The notes beneath the pieces are model-generated. The model was not told the origin of the DNA, searched no databases, and was given only the letters and a program-made list of their open reading frames with translations. From Candidatus Atribacteria bacterium (GTDB taxonomy: Bacteria > Bipolaricaulota > Bipolaricaulia > UBA7950 > UBA9294): 30,581 nucleotides of DNA. Shown one piece after another: positions 1 to 8,441 of the stretch; within the stretch, counting starts at the first letter, position 1; each line of letters begins with the position of its first letter. Location of the stretch: NCBI GenBank assembly GCA_004525685.1, contig SPBW01000005.1, positions 1-30,581 of the forward strand, in the 5' to 3' direction. A program made the translations under genes and the position numbers.

Positions 1-1166
1 GAGGGCTGACCAACGCGGCCCGGGGCGCGCAGATACGATCGCTGTTTGAAGCAGACGATATTCACAGCAAGCCGGGCACGTGCTGGGTGTGTGGCAATCT
101 CTTCGATCGGATTGACGAGTGGGTGCGCCAGGCCGTAGATCATGTCAAGGAGTTCGAGTTCTCCTCGTACCTGTTCGGTGTCAAGTTGACGCCGCGATTG
201 GAGCAGATGGAAGCGTTCTATTCCGAGCGATTCCCATCGAAGCATTGTGAGCCTCTGAAACATTCGTTCAATCGGATGGCGGGGATTGCTTTCGAGAAAC
301 GTCTTGGGCATGCAGCCACAGTGAAGTTCACATCCCCTCAGGTATCCTTTGTCGTCGATCTCAACGCCAATGAGCTGACGCTGCACGTGTTGTCCCTGTA
401 TGTTTATGGCCGGTACTGCAAACTGGAGCGAGGAATCCCCCAGACTAAATGGCCCTGCCGTCAGTGTCGCGGCCGCGGGTGCGACGCATGTGGATACTCA
501 GGGAAGCAGTATCCAGATTCCGTGGAAGAGATCATCTCTGGTTCGTTGATCGACTTGGCAGATGCTTCTTCGGCTTGTCTGCATGGCGCAGGGCGCGAAG
601 ACATCGATGCCCGCATGTTAGGCCGCGGGCGACCTTTCGTTCTGGAACTACATCATCCCAAGAGGCGCTCCGTGGATGTGTCGAATGCGCATGTAGATGT
701 GAATGAGTCCGCAGCAGGCCGTGTGACTGTCTCCCCGCTTCGACTCGTCGAGCACCGTGCCGTGGCTTGGGTCAAGGAGTTGCGAGCGACCAAGACCTAT
801 CAAGCATTTGTTCAATTCGCCGAGCCTGTCGATTCAAGTCAACTGCAACACGCGCTGGATCTGCTCCCAGGAGATATCCTGCAGCGAACACCGCGGCGCG
901 TGTCGCACCGTCGCGCCGACCTTGTGCGCAACCGGACGCTTCATGAGGCGACAGGACGGCTGATTGATGAGACCCATGCAGATATCATCGTGCTCGGAGA
1001 TGGTGGCCTCTACATCAAGGAGCTCATTTCGGGCGACGAGAATCGAACCAATCCAAGTCTCTCTGGGCGTTTGGGCGTGCAGACACAGGTTATTGATCTT
1101 GATGTCCTTGAGGTACACTCTGGAGATGTTCCAGAATCCATGGAGTTTGCTGACGGCCTCTCGTAG
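1..1166 (+). CDS. pus10: tRNA pseudouridine synthase Pus10, 5'-truncated by window edge
   Basis: The reading frame is open from base 3 to a TAG at 1164-1166, so the true start lies outside the window. Pus10 isomerises U54/U55 in the T-loop of tRNA in archaea and eukaryotes. The visible part starts before a CWVC zinc-type pair (codons at 81-92). It continues through the conserved segment WPCRQCRGRGCDACGYSGK, which has further paired cysteines, then YPDSVEE. The catalytic block LHGAGREDIDARMLGRGRP contains the family's catalytic Asp (the D of EDID). The C-terminal RTNPSLSGRLG and LDVLEV blocks are also typical. A sigma factor follows 18 nt downstream on the same strand, so the two are probably co-transcribed. 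Identity is firm from motifs; the rarity of Pus10 in bacteria is family knowledge. Confidence 0.93.
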   Translation, partial: GLTNAARGAQIRSLFEADDIHSKPGTCWVCGNLFDRIDEWVRQAVDHVKEFEFSSYLFGVKLTPRLEQMEAFYSERFPSKHCEPLKHSFNRMAGIAFEKRLGHAATVKFTSPQVSFVVDLNANELTLHVLSLYVYGRYCKLERGIPQTKWPCRQCRGRGCDACGYSGKQYPDSVEEIISGSLIDLADASSACLHGAGREDIDARMLGRGRPFVLELHHPKRRSVDVSNAHVDVNESAAGRVTVSPLRLVEHRAVAWVKELRATKTYQAFVQFAEPVDSSQLQHALDLLPGDILQRTPRRVSHRRADLVRNRTLHEATGRLIDETHADIIVLGDGGLYIKELISGDENRTNPSLSGRLGVQTQVIDLDVLEVHSGDVPESMEFADGLS

Positions 1167-1184
1167 GGTTGCGTAGGGGGGAAG

Positions 1185-2054
1185 ATGAATTCGACTTCTG
1201 AAGAGATGAAGAAAGCAGCCGATCAGACGCCCTCGATCTTGGACATCTACTTCAAAGAGATCGGGCGATTCCCCCTGTTGAGCCCCGAAGAGGAGAAATT
1301 GCTGGCTCGCAGTATGCGCGCTGGAGACGACCATGCTCGCGAACGTCTGATTGTCAGCAATCTGAGGTTGGTAGCGAAGATAGCCCAGGAGTACACCGAT
1401 GTTGGCCTGTCCTTGATGGATCTGATCCAGGAAGGCAGTGTTGGGCTGATCCAAGCAGTGGATCGATTCGATCCAGAGCGCGGATTCCGACTCACGACCT
1501 ATGCTGTGTGGTGGATTCGTCGCGCGATCCTGCTTGCAATCAATACTTCGTCTCGCACAATCAGAATCCCTGACTACCTTTTCCGGGCGCTACGCCGAAT
1601 GTCGCAGATGCGCGCCTTGGCAGAGGATGGCATCGTGGCAGACAAGGACATTGCAGATGCCGTTGGCATGTCTGCGGATCGACTTCGCCAGATCGAGGCC
1701 CAGGTTAGCGAGATGGTATCTCTGGATCGCGGCGTGGCCATCGAGTCCGATGAAACGCTCGAGGAGCAGATGATCGATCAGACGGGGCTTTCTCCTGAGC
1801 AAGAGGCACTCCGTTTGCTGTTCCGCGATGAGCTGGAGTCTGTTCTGGGGACGCTGCCTGCGAGACAGGCACTTGCCATTCGTCTGCATTACGGGATTGA
1901 AGATGGCTGTCCCTACAATCTGGCTGAGGTGGGGCGCATCATGGACATCTCTCGCGAGCGGGTGAGGCAACTGGTGAAAGAGGGGATGGACAGCGTCACC
2001 TCGCGATGGGGAAGGCATGCACTGGACTTCTACCGAGGGTTGGTCAAGAACTAG
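1185..2054 (+). CDS. RNA polymerase sigma-70 factor, RpoD/SigA-like (group 1 or 2)
   Basis: This 289-residue sigma factor directs core polymerase to -35/-10 promoters. Region 1.2 is seen as ILDIYFKEIGRFPLLSPEEE. Region 2 includes NLRLVAKIA, DLIQEGSVGLIQAVDRFD, RGFRLTTYAVWWIRRAI and TIRIPDYL. Region 3 follows, and region 4.2 is a helix-turn-helix, LAEVGRIMDISRERVRQL. It lacks the long acidic region 1.1 of many housekeeping factors. It could therefore be a compact principal sigma factor or a group 2 paralogue; the sequence cannot decide. The ATG at 1185 has a G-rich SD (GGGGGGAAG) just upstream. Its TAG stop overlaps the stop of convergent rlmN in a shared CTAG. Confidence 0.95.
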   Translation: MNSTSEEMKKAADQTPSILDIYFKEIGRFPLLSPEEEKLLARSMRAGDDHARERLIVSNLRLVAKIAQEYTDVGLSLMDLIQEGSVGLIQAVDRFDPERGFRLTTYAVWWIRRAILLAINTSSRTIRIPDYLFRALRRMSQMRALAEDGIVADKDIADAVGMSADRLRQIEAQVSEMVSLDRGVAIESDETLEEQMIDQTGLSPEQEALRLLFRDELESVLGTLPARQALAIRLHYGIEDGCPYNLAEVGRIMDISRERVRQLVKEGMDSVTSRWGRHALDFYRGLVKN

Positions 2055-3124
2055 TCCTTAGTTTTCGAGGCAGGGTCCGCCTTCGAAGAAGGGGCCGCGG
2101 CTCTCAACTGGCCACATCCAGCCTGAATCTCTGTCCCGCGGCTGTGGCGAGTGGTCACTGGATATCCCACAGACTCGATCACATGTGCGAACGCCTGTAC
2201 TCGATCGCTGGGGCTGGGGCGCCAGTCTGATCCGGCAATGGGATTGAAGGGAATGATGTTGATATGGCACAGCACGCCGTGAAGTGCTTCTGCGACCTGC
2301 TTGGCATGACTATCTGAATCATTGACGCCAGCGATCAGCGCAATCTCGAATGTGACGCGGCGATGTGTGGCCCTAACATAGGCACGACATGCACGGACGA
2401 TTTCAGCTACGGAATAGCGGTGATTCATGGGAACGAGTTGACTGCGTAATGCCTCATCTGCTGTGTGAAGTGACACGGCAAGATTGACCTGCAGTTTCTC
2501 GTCTGATAGCCATCGAATCCCTGGGACGATACCCACGGTGGAGACGGTGAAGGATCTCGCCCCAAGCGAGAAGCCGCGCGAATCGTTGAGAATGCGTATG
2601 GCCTTCAAGGTTGCTTCGTAGTTGGCCATCGGCTCGCCCATGCCCATGAATACGACGTTGGAGAGATGCTCGGATTCATCTTGGAGCAGCCGTGCCCCGA
2701 CTAGCGCTTGATCAACGATCTCTCCGGTTGTCAGATCTCGTGTGAATCCTGCCTGGCCTGTAGCACAGAATTTGCAGGCCATCGCGCATCCGACTTGAGT
2801 AGAGATACACACCGTGTTCCTCTTCGCGTAGCGCATGACGACCGCTTCGATCGTCTCCTTGTCGTGCAATTGGAGCAGCAATTTGGTTGTTTGATGATCA
2901 CTGCTGGGCAGGGTCTTCAGTATGGACGCACCCTGCCAAGGCAGAGCCTCATCGAGTCGCTGTCTCAGTGTTTTCGACAACGTGGTCATCTCGGCGTAGG
3001 AAGAAGCGAGATCCTTGAATACGGCACGCCAAATCTGGGTCGCTCGAAAAGTTGGTTCTTCAAGCTCTGCTAGCACGACTAGGAGTTCGTCAAACGATAG
3101 GTCAAGCAAGGTTGTCTTATTCAT
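2051..3124 (-). CDS. rlmN: 23S rRNA (adenine2503-C2)/tRNA (adenine37-C2) methyltransferase RlmN
   Basis: This radical SAM methylase modifies C2 of A2503 in 23S rRNA and, in some bacteria, A37 of tRNAs. From the chosen start the protein has 357 residues. The iron-sulfur motif CAMACKFC (Cys113, 117, 120) follows STQVG, the SAM-binding GMGEP segment is present, and a C-terminal GCGQL carries the second catalytic cysteine (near 337), paired with an earlier one in GTEIQAGC context. I chose the ATG at 3124 over an upstream in-frame start at 3175, because the protein family begins near MNKTTLLDL and the longer version would run deep into ligA. The start overlaps the ligA stop by 8 nt (ATGAATAA), so translational coupling is likely. 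Confidence 0.95.
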   Translation of the reverse strand: MNKTTLLDLSFDELLVVLAELEEPTFRATQIWRAVFKDLASSYAEMTTLSKTLRQRLDEALPWQGASILKTLPSSDHQTTKLLLQLHDKETIEAVVMRYAKRNTVCISTQVGCAMACKFCATGQAGFTRDLTTGEIVDQALVGARLLQDESEHLSNVVFMGMGEPMANYEATLKAIRILNDSRGFSLGARSFTVSTVGIVPGIRWLSDEKLQVNLAVSLHTADEALRSQLVPMNHRYSVAEIVRACRAYVRATHRRVTFEIALIAGVNDSDSHAKQVAEALHGVLCHINIIPFNPIAGSDWRPSPSDRVQAFAHVIESVGYPVTTRHSRGTEIQAGCGQLRAAAPSSKADPASKTKD

Positions 3125-5231
3125 AGGATTCGAGCATCTCCAGAAACTCTGATTCATAGAGCAGGGGAACGCCAAGCTCTCTGGCCTTATCAGCTTTGGA
3201 ACCCGGGTTGTCGCCGAGAACGACGTAGTCGATGTTTTTGCTGACAGATGAAGCGACGATGCCTCCCAGGGATTCTACGCGTTCTCCAGCTTCAGAGCGA
3301 GTCATCGAAGAAAGGGAGCCGGTAAACACGAATCGCCGCGCTGCCAGTGCGGTACGCGCGCGGTCTTGTGATGGACCTTCTCGTGGGGGTTCGAGAGCCA
3401 ATCCGGCGCGAAGGAGATCTAGGAGCATTTGACGGTTTTGGTCACTTGCAAAGAACGCGGCTATAGCATGCGCCGATAGCGGGCCAATCTCGTGAATAGA
3501 GGCCATCTCCTCTTCACTGGTTTGTGCCAACAGATCGAGACTGGCGCGTAGACGCTTCGAGCCTTCCGCACTCTTGTGTGCTAGCAAGTCTGGAACTACA
3601 TCAAGACGATCTTGTAGCCGCTTGGAACCTTCCTCAGTGGCTTGTGCTAGTACCTTTGCCAGATGTGCTCCGACGCCGGGAATACCCAGCGAAAAGAGAA
3701 AGCGTGCCAGGGTCGTGTGCTTGGCACTATCGAGTGCGGCTAGTAGGTTGTCAGCGGATTTTGGGCCGAATCTGTCCAGGCCAATCAATGTGTCGCGATC
3801 GAGTGTGAACAAGTCGGCCAACGAGTTCACAATGCCTCGATCCACCAGCTGGGTGATCAGTTGTGGTCCCATGCCCTCGATGTCGAGTGCTCCCTTTGAG
3901 ATGAAGTGAAGGACCGATTGCTTGAACCGTGCGGGACACGATGTGTTCAGACATCGGTAGGCAGACTCAGCTTCCATACGAACGGCCTCAGAGCTACAGG
4001 CCGGACAGGTCGTTGGCATCACGAACGCGCGTTCGTCTCCGGTTCGCAGTTCGGGCATGGGGCGGACAATCTTGGGAATGACGTCGCCAGCACGCTCGAC
4101 GATGACAGAGTCTCCGATTCGAATATCCTTGCGCAAAATCTCATCCTCATTGTGAAGCGTGGCGCTTGAGATCTCGACGCCGTGGATCCGAACAGGCTCC
4201 AAGACGGCAACGGGAGTCAAGGCCCCAGTTCTGCCGACGGACACGATGATATCGTTTAGCTTGGTCATGCCCTGTGAGGCAGGAAATTTACCGGCGATGG
4301 CCCAGCGTGGACTTCGGCTCACAGTCCCAAGGAGGCCTCTTGCAGCGAAGGAATCGACTTTGACGACGATCCCATCGGCTTCATAGGCGAGAGCCTGTCG
4401 CTCAGCTTGGACCTTCTCATAGAAGGCAATGACGGCATCGATACTCTCGCAGACGCGGAAGAGAGGATTCACTCGGAGACCGAATTCAGGCAAGGTGTTC
4501 AACAAATGCTGCTGTGACTCGATGGTCATCCCCTCGATAAGCCCCACATCGTAGAAATAGATGCTCAAGGGGCGAGACGCTGTGACGCGCGCGTCGAGTT
4601 GACGCAGTGTGCCTGCTGCAAGATTGCGTGGATTGGCAAACGAGGCCAGCCCATCGTCGCGTCGCTCGCGATTGAGCTCTGCGAACGACTCCTTCTCGAT
4701 GAAGACCTCTCCACGAACCTCCAACAGCTCGGGCGTGAAGCCATCGGGATCTCGAAGGCGCAAGGGAACACTACGAAGCGTACGCAGATTGGCAGTAACA
4801 TCCTCTCCCATTCGCCCATCCCCGCGCGTCGCCCCACTCACAAACCGACCCTTGCGATAGACCAATTCGACGGCAAGCCCGTCAAGTTTGGGCTCGGCAA
4901 CATACACAATGTCTTCAGTGTTCAGGAGCGTGCGCACCCGGCGGTCGAAATCGCGAAGATCAGATGCGTCAAAGGCATTACCGAAGCTCAGCATCGGCAC
5001 TGAATGTTCGATCGAAGCGAATGCCGCCGAAGGCTGCGACCCCACACGCTGTGTTGGGGAATCGACTGTCACCAGCTCTGGATGTTGTGCCTCGAGATCT
5101 CGAAGCTTCTGAAAGAGTGCATCGTACTCTGCGTCAGAGAACTCTGGCTGATTGATCACGAAATACAGATGGTTGTGACGCTCAATCTCGGCTCGGAGTC
5201 GCTCGATTTCTTGATTCACAGACAGTGACAT
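3117..5231 (-). CDS. ligA: NAD-dependent DNA ligase LigA
   Basis: LigA seals nicks between Okazaki fragments using NAD+. The order is domain Ia (HNHLYFVINQPEFSDAEYD), adenylation domain with active-site Lys in EPKLDGLA, OB fold, a four-cysteine zinc finger (CPACSS ... CLNTSCPARF), a helix-hairpin-helix domain and a C-terminal BRCT domain (RFVFTGSL ... GSKADKARELG). At about 704 residues it is longer than the usual 660-680. The excess sits in the helix-hairpin-helix domain as a degenerate internal repeat built on EGSKRL. The ATG at 5231 is preferred; a GTG at 5240 is in frame. Neither has a clear SD. The gene precedes rlmN with an 8-nt overlap. Confidence 0.96.
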   Translation of the reverse strand: MSLSVNQEIERLRAEIERHNHLYFVINQPEFSDAEYDALFQKLRDLEAQHPELVTVDSPTQRVGSQPSAAFASIEHSVPMLSFGNAFDASDLRDFDRRVRTLLNTEDIVYVAEPKLDGLAVELVYRKGRFVSGATRGDGRMGEDVTANLRTLRSVPLRLRDPDGFTPELLEVRGEVFIEKESFAELNRERRDDGLASFANPRNLAAGTLRQLDARVTASRPLSIYFYDVGLIEGMTIESQQHLLNTLPEFGLRVNPLFRVCESIDAVIAFYEKVQAERQALAYEADGIVVKVDSFAARGLLGTVSRSPRWAIAGKFPASQGMTKLNDIIVSVGRTGALTPVAVLEPVRIHGVEISSATLHNEDEILRKDIRIGDSVIVERAGDVIPKIVRPMPELRTGDERAFVMPTTCPACSSEAVRMEAESAYRCLNTSCPARFKQSVLHFISKGALDIEGMGPQLITQLVDRGIVNSLADLFTLDRDTLIGLDRFGPKSADNLLAALDSAKHTTLARFLFSLGIPGVGAHLAKVLAQATEEGSKRLQDRLDVVPDLLAHKSAEGSKRLRASLDLLAQTSEEEMASIHEIGPLSAHAIAAFFASDQNRQMLLDLLRAGLALEPPREGPSQDRARTALAARRFVFTGSLSSMTRSEAGERVESLGGIVASSVSKNIDYVVLGDNPGSKADKARELGVPLLYESEFLEMLESYE

Positions 5232-5304
5232 GATGTGCACAGAGTCGTGAAGAAATGCGCCTGTGTCAAGAAGAATCTGTAGGGCAGCCTAGGCATGCGA
5301 TACG

Positions 5305-6483
5305 TCACCCGTCCTGCGCTTCGAAGAGGGCCGCAGCTATCGTCTCGATCGAGTCGAGGCCCATTCCAGTCCCACTGAGGAACCAGAAGACGCTTTCTTT
5401 CTCAAAGAACGCTTCCACAGGCGCAAACTTGATGTCGATCCCAGCGAAACGCTCTTCCCACAGTGCGCTACGATCGAGCAGCGTCACGGGGCAGGTTTCG
5501 TCAGTTGCGGGCACGCCGCGCTCTGAGAAAATCGCGCGGCGTCGAGCCATATTGCAGGACACGTAGTTCCCAAACGCGACCGTCAAGCGGGTCTCGACAG
5601 CGTCGGTGTCCTCGGAAGGCTGCGAGGGCGAGAACGCTGCTGTGGCGTATGCGCGTTTGTTGTCGGCATCGATGCTTAGCATCACAGTGCTCTCACTTAC
5701 AGAGAAGCCGTGATCAGACAGTCCAGACAGGCGCGCGGCAAATGGCAGTCTCTCAGGAAGGTCCTGCAGACGGACTTCCACTTCTTCGAATACGCGCGCA
5801 TCAGGCGGTGATACAAAATCGTGCTCGCAATCCGCGCTCGTCAAGACGCGAACATCCTTGTATGACACGCGGATGGATGTGTTGGGCCCAACAATCGATG
5901 CAGCTGGTGATGCAGGCGAAGGAAAGAAGGAGATGGAGAGCGGGAATAGCGTTTCTGTGTGGAAGTCAATCGTCGCATGACGAATCGGGAAGGTAGTTGT
6001 CGAAAGAAGATGCGAACAGTATGTCTGTTTGGGCTTCAGGCCAATTCGGCGTGCAGGCTGGTCATCCACTTCACGCTCGCCGAAATCGCGGAGCAGGAAG
6101 TCCTGGGCGAGGGTGTGGAGGAATGAGAGCTCGCCCAGAGTGGCTAGCCCGGGGATGGGCTCAACCATGCTCGATCCGAGTTTGTGGATGACAACGTTGC
6201 GTGTTGGGTCATGCAGCCACGTGGTTCGTCCCTGTCTGTGAAGCATCAAGCCGCACAACTCATCACCCGTGAACTCCACCTGGCCAGACAGGGCTTCCTC
6301 CAGCTCAAACCAGGGGTTCTGATAGACGCTGTACTCGACGCGAGTGAATCGGTGGCCGCATTGCCGGATGAATGCTTCGACCTTCAATGGGCCGCTTTGT
6401 ATGGCCTGAGTCGCTGAGAATCCGAAGCGTGCGGCTGATGCAGCACTCACTGAATGTACGAATGCGGAAACCGATGGGATCAT
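5305..6483 (-). CDS. Uncharacterised protein, 392 residues
   Basis: I do not recognise this protein with certainty. The ATG at 6483 has a very good SD (AAGGAGGTGGC) and a TATAAT box upstream, so it is a real gene. The sequence is rich in beta-type segments (VEYSVYQNPWFELEEALSGQ, GRTTWLHDPTRNVVIHKLG). It has five scattered cysteines and no obvious signal peptide or membrane segment. The alternating strand pattern, with a middle part of the form IDFHTETLFPLSISF, is loosely like LolA/RseB-fold proteins that bind lipid or envelope signals. That comparison is weak. It lies upstream of ligA on the same strand with a gap of about 73 nt. Confidence 0.8.
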   Translation of the reverse strand: MIPSVSAFVHSVSAASAARFGFSATQAIQSGPLKVEAFIRQCGHRFTRVEYSVYQNPWFELEEALSGQVEFTGDELCGLMLHRQGRTTWLHDPTRNVVIHKLGSSMVEPIPGLATLGELSFLHTLAQDFLLRDFGEREVDDQPARRIGLKPKQTYCSHLLSTTTFPIRHATIDFHTETLFPLSISFFPSPASPAASIVGPNTSIRVSYKDVRVLTSADCEHDFVSPPDARVFEEVEVRLQDLPERLPFAARLSGLSDHGFSVSESTVMLSIDADNKRAYATAAFSPSQPSEDTDAVETRLTVAFGNYVSCNMARRRAIFSERGVPATDETCPVTLLDRSALWEERFAGIDIKFAPVEAFFEKESVFWFLSGTGMGLDSIETIAAALFEAQDG

Positions 6484-6507
6484 GCCACCTCCTTCAATCG
6501 CCAGGCT

Positions 6508-6513
6508 ATTATA
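6508..6513 (-). promoter_or_regulatory. -10 element (TATAAT) for the 392-residue protein gene
   Basis: A perfect TATAAT lies 25 nt upstream of the ATG at 6483, which would give a short leader of about 18 nt containing the AAGGAGG. No convincing -35 hexamer is seen at 16-18 nt. Confidence 0.45.
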
Positions 6514-6746
6514 CTCGGCGGCATCTCATGTTCTGGAGTAGACAGAAGGCCGACTCAACTCGGGCAATAATGTCCCACTTGTCTTGGGGACGCGCGCTGA
6601 GGTGACGAACTTCCGGCGGAATGCTAGAAGTCGCTTCTGTAGGACGATTGCGCGAGTGTAAGGTGTATTACATGAGAAGTGTGACGTCAGTTCCATTGCG
6701 GGGTTTCGGACGCCTCAGCCGAAGATGCCCCAGGGACAGACGCCTC

Positions 6747-6776
6747 TTGACTGAGGAGGAAAACTTCCTGTATTAG
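6747..6776 (+). promoter_or_regulatory. Sigma-A type promoter for the small gene at 6808
   Basis: TTGACT (6747-6752), an 18-nt spacer and TATTAG (6771-6776). Predicted transcription start near 6783, which falls after an upstream ATG at 6778 and so argues for a later translation start. Confidence 0.5.
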
Positions 6777-6807
6777 TATGCGAGGTTCACAGCAAGGGGG
6801 AGTGGCA

Positions 6808-7011
6808 GTGGCTGCTAGTGACAAACTAAATGTGCTGGATACGGCCATGCTTGAATGTCTGGCTGTAATTGCAGCAGCGAATGATCGTCCTCTTGTTGAG
6901 GAACTCAATCTTGCGGTCAAAACCTACGTGTTACGAGAGTTTGCGGAACATGGAGAAGGTCGACTCGTCGAACGAGCGTTCTCTAATCCGTCTACTGCGA
7001 CTGCCAAATAG
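6808..7011 (+). CDS. Small uncharacterised protein, possible ribbon-helix-helix-like
   Basis: A short soluble protein of about 67 residues. The reading frame can also start at an ATG at 6778, but that ATG lies before the predicted transcription start. The GTG at 6808 has AAGGGGG 7 nt upstream, so I chose it. The middle segment DRPLVEELNLAVKTYVLREF resembles helices of small ribbon-helix-helix DNA-binding proteins or antitoxins. No partner toxin gene is next to it, so this is a weak suggestion. It stands alone with its own promoter; the following thioredoxin gene has a separate promoter. Confidence 0.6.
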   Translation: MAASDKLNVLDTAMLECLAVIAAANDRPLVEELNLAVKTYVLREFAEHGEGRLVERAFSNPSTATAK

Positions 7012-7060
7012 TCGCTATCTGATCATGGTCATATGGCTAAGAACCCACTCCAGATGTCTT

Positions 7061-7089
7061 TTGAGCTCCCATTCCTGCGGTGATACACT
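7061..7089 (+). promoter_or_regulatory. Extended -10 promoter for the TlpA-like gene
   Basis: TTGAGC (7061-7066), a 17-nt spacer and TACACT (7084-7089), with TG one base before the -10 box (TGATACACT). Predicted start near 7096, giving a leader of about 23 nt with the GGGAGGGG SD. Confidence 0.55.
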
Positions 7090-7118
7090 GATCCCAACCC
7101 CATGAGGGAGGGGACATT

Positions 7119-7613
7119 ATGAAAAACGCCGGACTATTGATTGCCATCGCACTTGCGGGAGTGTTCCTGGCCACGATCTTGTTCTCGGGAGAAGACCTAC
7201 AACCAAGACTAGCGCCTGACTTCAGCCTGCAGAGCCTGGATGATGAGCGGATCACCCTTTCTGACTACCGAGGGCAGGTGGTCGTCATGGATTTCTGGGC
7301 GACTTGGTGTAGTCCCTGCCTCAAGTCCTTCCCCCATCTGCATGACGTTGTGAGTCGCTATCAAGGAGAAGGTGTGGTTCTGCTGGTTGTCAGCCTTGAC
7401 AAGAGTGCGCAGCGCGCGCGCGACTATCTCATCGAGAATGGGTACGCAACGAGCAATGTTCTCTGGGAATCGCTCGACGCTGCAAGAGGAGTCAAAGAGC
7501 AGTTCGGAGTCGTCGGAATTCCTCGAACCTTCATCATCGACCGAGAGGGGTTTATCCAGTACGCCGGACATCCGGGCCAACTGACGTACGAAGAGCTCGG
7601 CAAGTGGCTCTGA
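7119..7613 (+). CDS. TlpA/ResA-family membrane-anchored thioredoxin
   Basis: A 164-residue thiol-disulfide oxidoreductase. Residues 4-22 form an N-terminal membrane anchor, so the domain faces the outside or the periplasm. The AhpC/TSA-type opening APDFSLQSLDDERITLSDYRG is followed by the redox site WCSPC (Cys64, Cys67) and the cis-proline motif GIPRTFIID. Such proteins reduce disulfides in apocytochromes or other exported proteins. No cytochrome c maturation genes lie beside it, so the substrate is unknown. The ATG at 7119 has a strong GGGAGGGG SD. Confidence 0.93.
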   Translation: MKNAGLLIAIALAGVFLATILFSGEDLQPRLAPDFSLQSLDDERITLSDYRGQVVVMDFWATWCSPCLKSFPHLHDVVSRYQGEGVVLLVVSLDKSAQRARDYLIENGYATSNVLWESLDAARGVKEQFGVVGIPRTFIIDREGFIQYAGHPGQLTYEELGKWL

Positions 7614-7934
7614 GATTCAGTCTGGACGCTAACGTGGGTGAGTGCCCCAACAATCGGACATCCGATTCATCTGGGTATGATGAGTGCCTTGTCTCGCAGG
7701 GCAAGGTGCTCAGCAGCTATCGATACAGCTTCTGCCGTGCTTCTAGCGGGCTTGGATCGTCTTGGCTTCCATAGCCAGCGACCATGGGCGCATTGAACCG
7801 CTGGCATGGGAATCGGCACATACGGGGTGAGGGAGGTGAATGGCGCTTCTCACACGACGTAGTACAACGGCAGATGTGTCGGAAACAATGAAAGCAGTAG
7901 TAGGATTGCTGATCGATCGCGCAAGGAGAGGATA
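7614..7934. other. Intergenic region of 321 nt before the ECF sigma operon
   Basis: No gene is seen. It holds one imperfect hairpin near its start (7683-7710). It presumably also holds the promoter of the ECF operon. I could not assign that promoter: GGAAACAA near 7892 loosely resembles an ECF -35 element, but no clear -10 follows. Confidence 0.5.
7683..7710 (+). terminator. Hairpin downstream of the TlpA-like gene
   Basis: A 9-bp stem, AGTGCCTTG against CAAGGTGCT with two G-T wobbles, around a 10-nt loop, about 70 nt after the stop codon. No T-run follows, so terminator function is uncertain. Confidence 0.3.
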
Positions 7935-8441
7935 GTGTCTCAAATCCGAGACCTGCTGAGCAAGGTAGCCAACAAGGATGGCGCTGCGTTCCAGCAGCTT
8001 TACGATCTGTTTGCCGATCGCGTCTACAGGTATGCCTTCACCATTCTTCACGACAAACATCTGGCTGAAGAGATCGCCCAAGAAACCATGGTTGCAGTCT
8101 GGAAGAGTGCAGATCGATTTGCGGGACGTTCGAAGGCTTCGACGTGGATCTTTGGAATCGCGCGCAATCAGGCGTTGACGCTATTGCGCAAAGAGAAGCG
8201 GATAGAGACCGTGGCTGAGTCTGAACCTGTTCAAGCCGATCCCTCAAAGCACATCATTGCGCATGAGCGCGTAATGAAGGCGCTTGACGAATTGTCAGAT
8301 GATCACCGCGAGGTTGTCTACCTAACATACTATGAGGGGCTCTCTTACGGAGAGATTGCTGGGATTCTCAGTATCCCTCCCGGGACGGTCAAATCGAGAA
8401 TGTTCCACGCCAAGCGCAGGCTGGCAGAGGTGCTCGCATGA
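7935..8441 (+). CDS. ECF-family RNA polymerase sigma factor
   Basis: A 168-residue group 4 sigma factor. Region 2 runs from YDLFADRVYRYAF through AEEIAQETMVAVW to STWIFGIARNQAL. Region 4 is LDELSDDHREVVYL followed by the helix-turn-helix YGEIAGILSIPPGTVKSRM. Region 3 is absent, as expected for ECF factors. Start is a GTG at 7935 with SD AAGGAGAGG. Its stop overlaps the start of the next gene by 4 nt (ATGA), and that gene encodes a zinc-finger protein. This is the standard sigma/anti-sigma arrangement. The signal and target genes are not evident. Confidence 0.95.
   Translation: MSQIRDLLSKVANKDGAAFQQLYDLFADRVYRYAFTILHDKHLAEEIAQETMVAVWKSADRFAGRSKASTWIFGIARNQALTLLRKEKRIETVAESEPVQADPSKHIIAHERVMKALDELSDDHREVVYLTYYEGLSYGEIAGILSIPPGTVKSRMFHAKRRLAEVLA

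Larger units (their letters stand above)
6484..6807. other. Divergent promoter region
   Basis: The 324 nt between two divergent genes hold a -10 element on the minus strand for the 392-residue protein and a full -35/-10 pair on the plus strand for the small gene. I see no other gene here; the middle part (about 6520-6740) shows nothing I can name. Confidence 0.6.

Noticed and set aside
834..2018. Minus-strand frames across pus10 and the sigma factor gene
   Set aside because: Both overlap strongly supported plus-strand genes; translations show no family pattern.
5241..5269. Perfect -35 (TTGACA, minus strand, 5264-5269) upstream of ligA, suggesting a leaderless ligA transcript
   Set aside because: At 17-nt spacing the -10 position reads GACTCT, which is too far from consensus. 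It is only suggestive.
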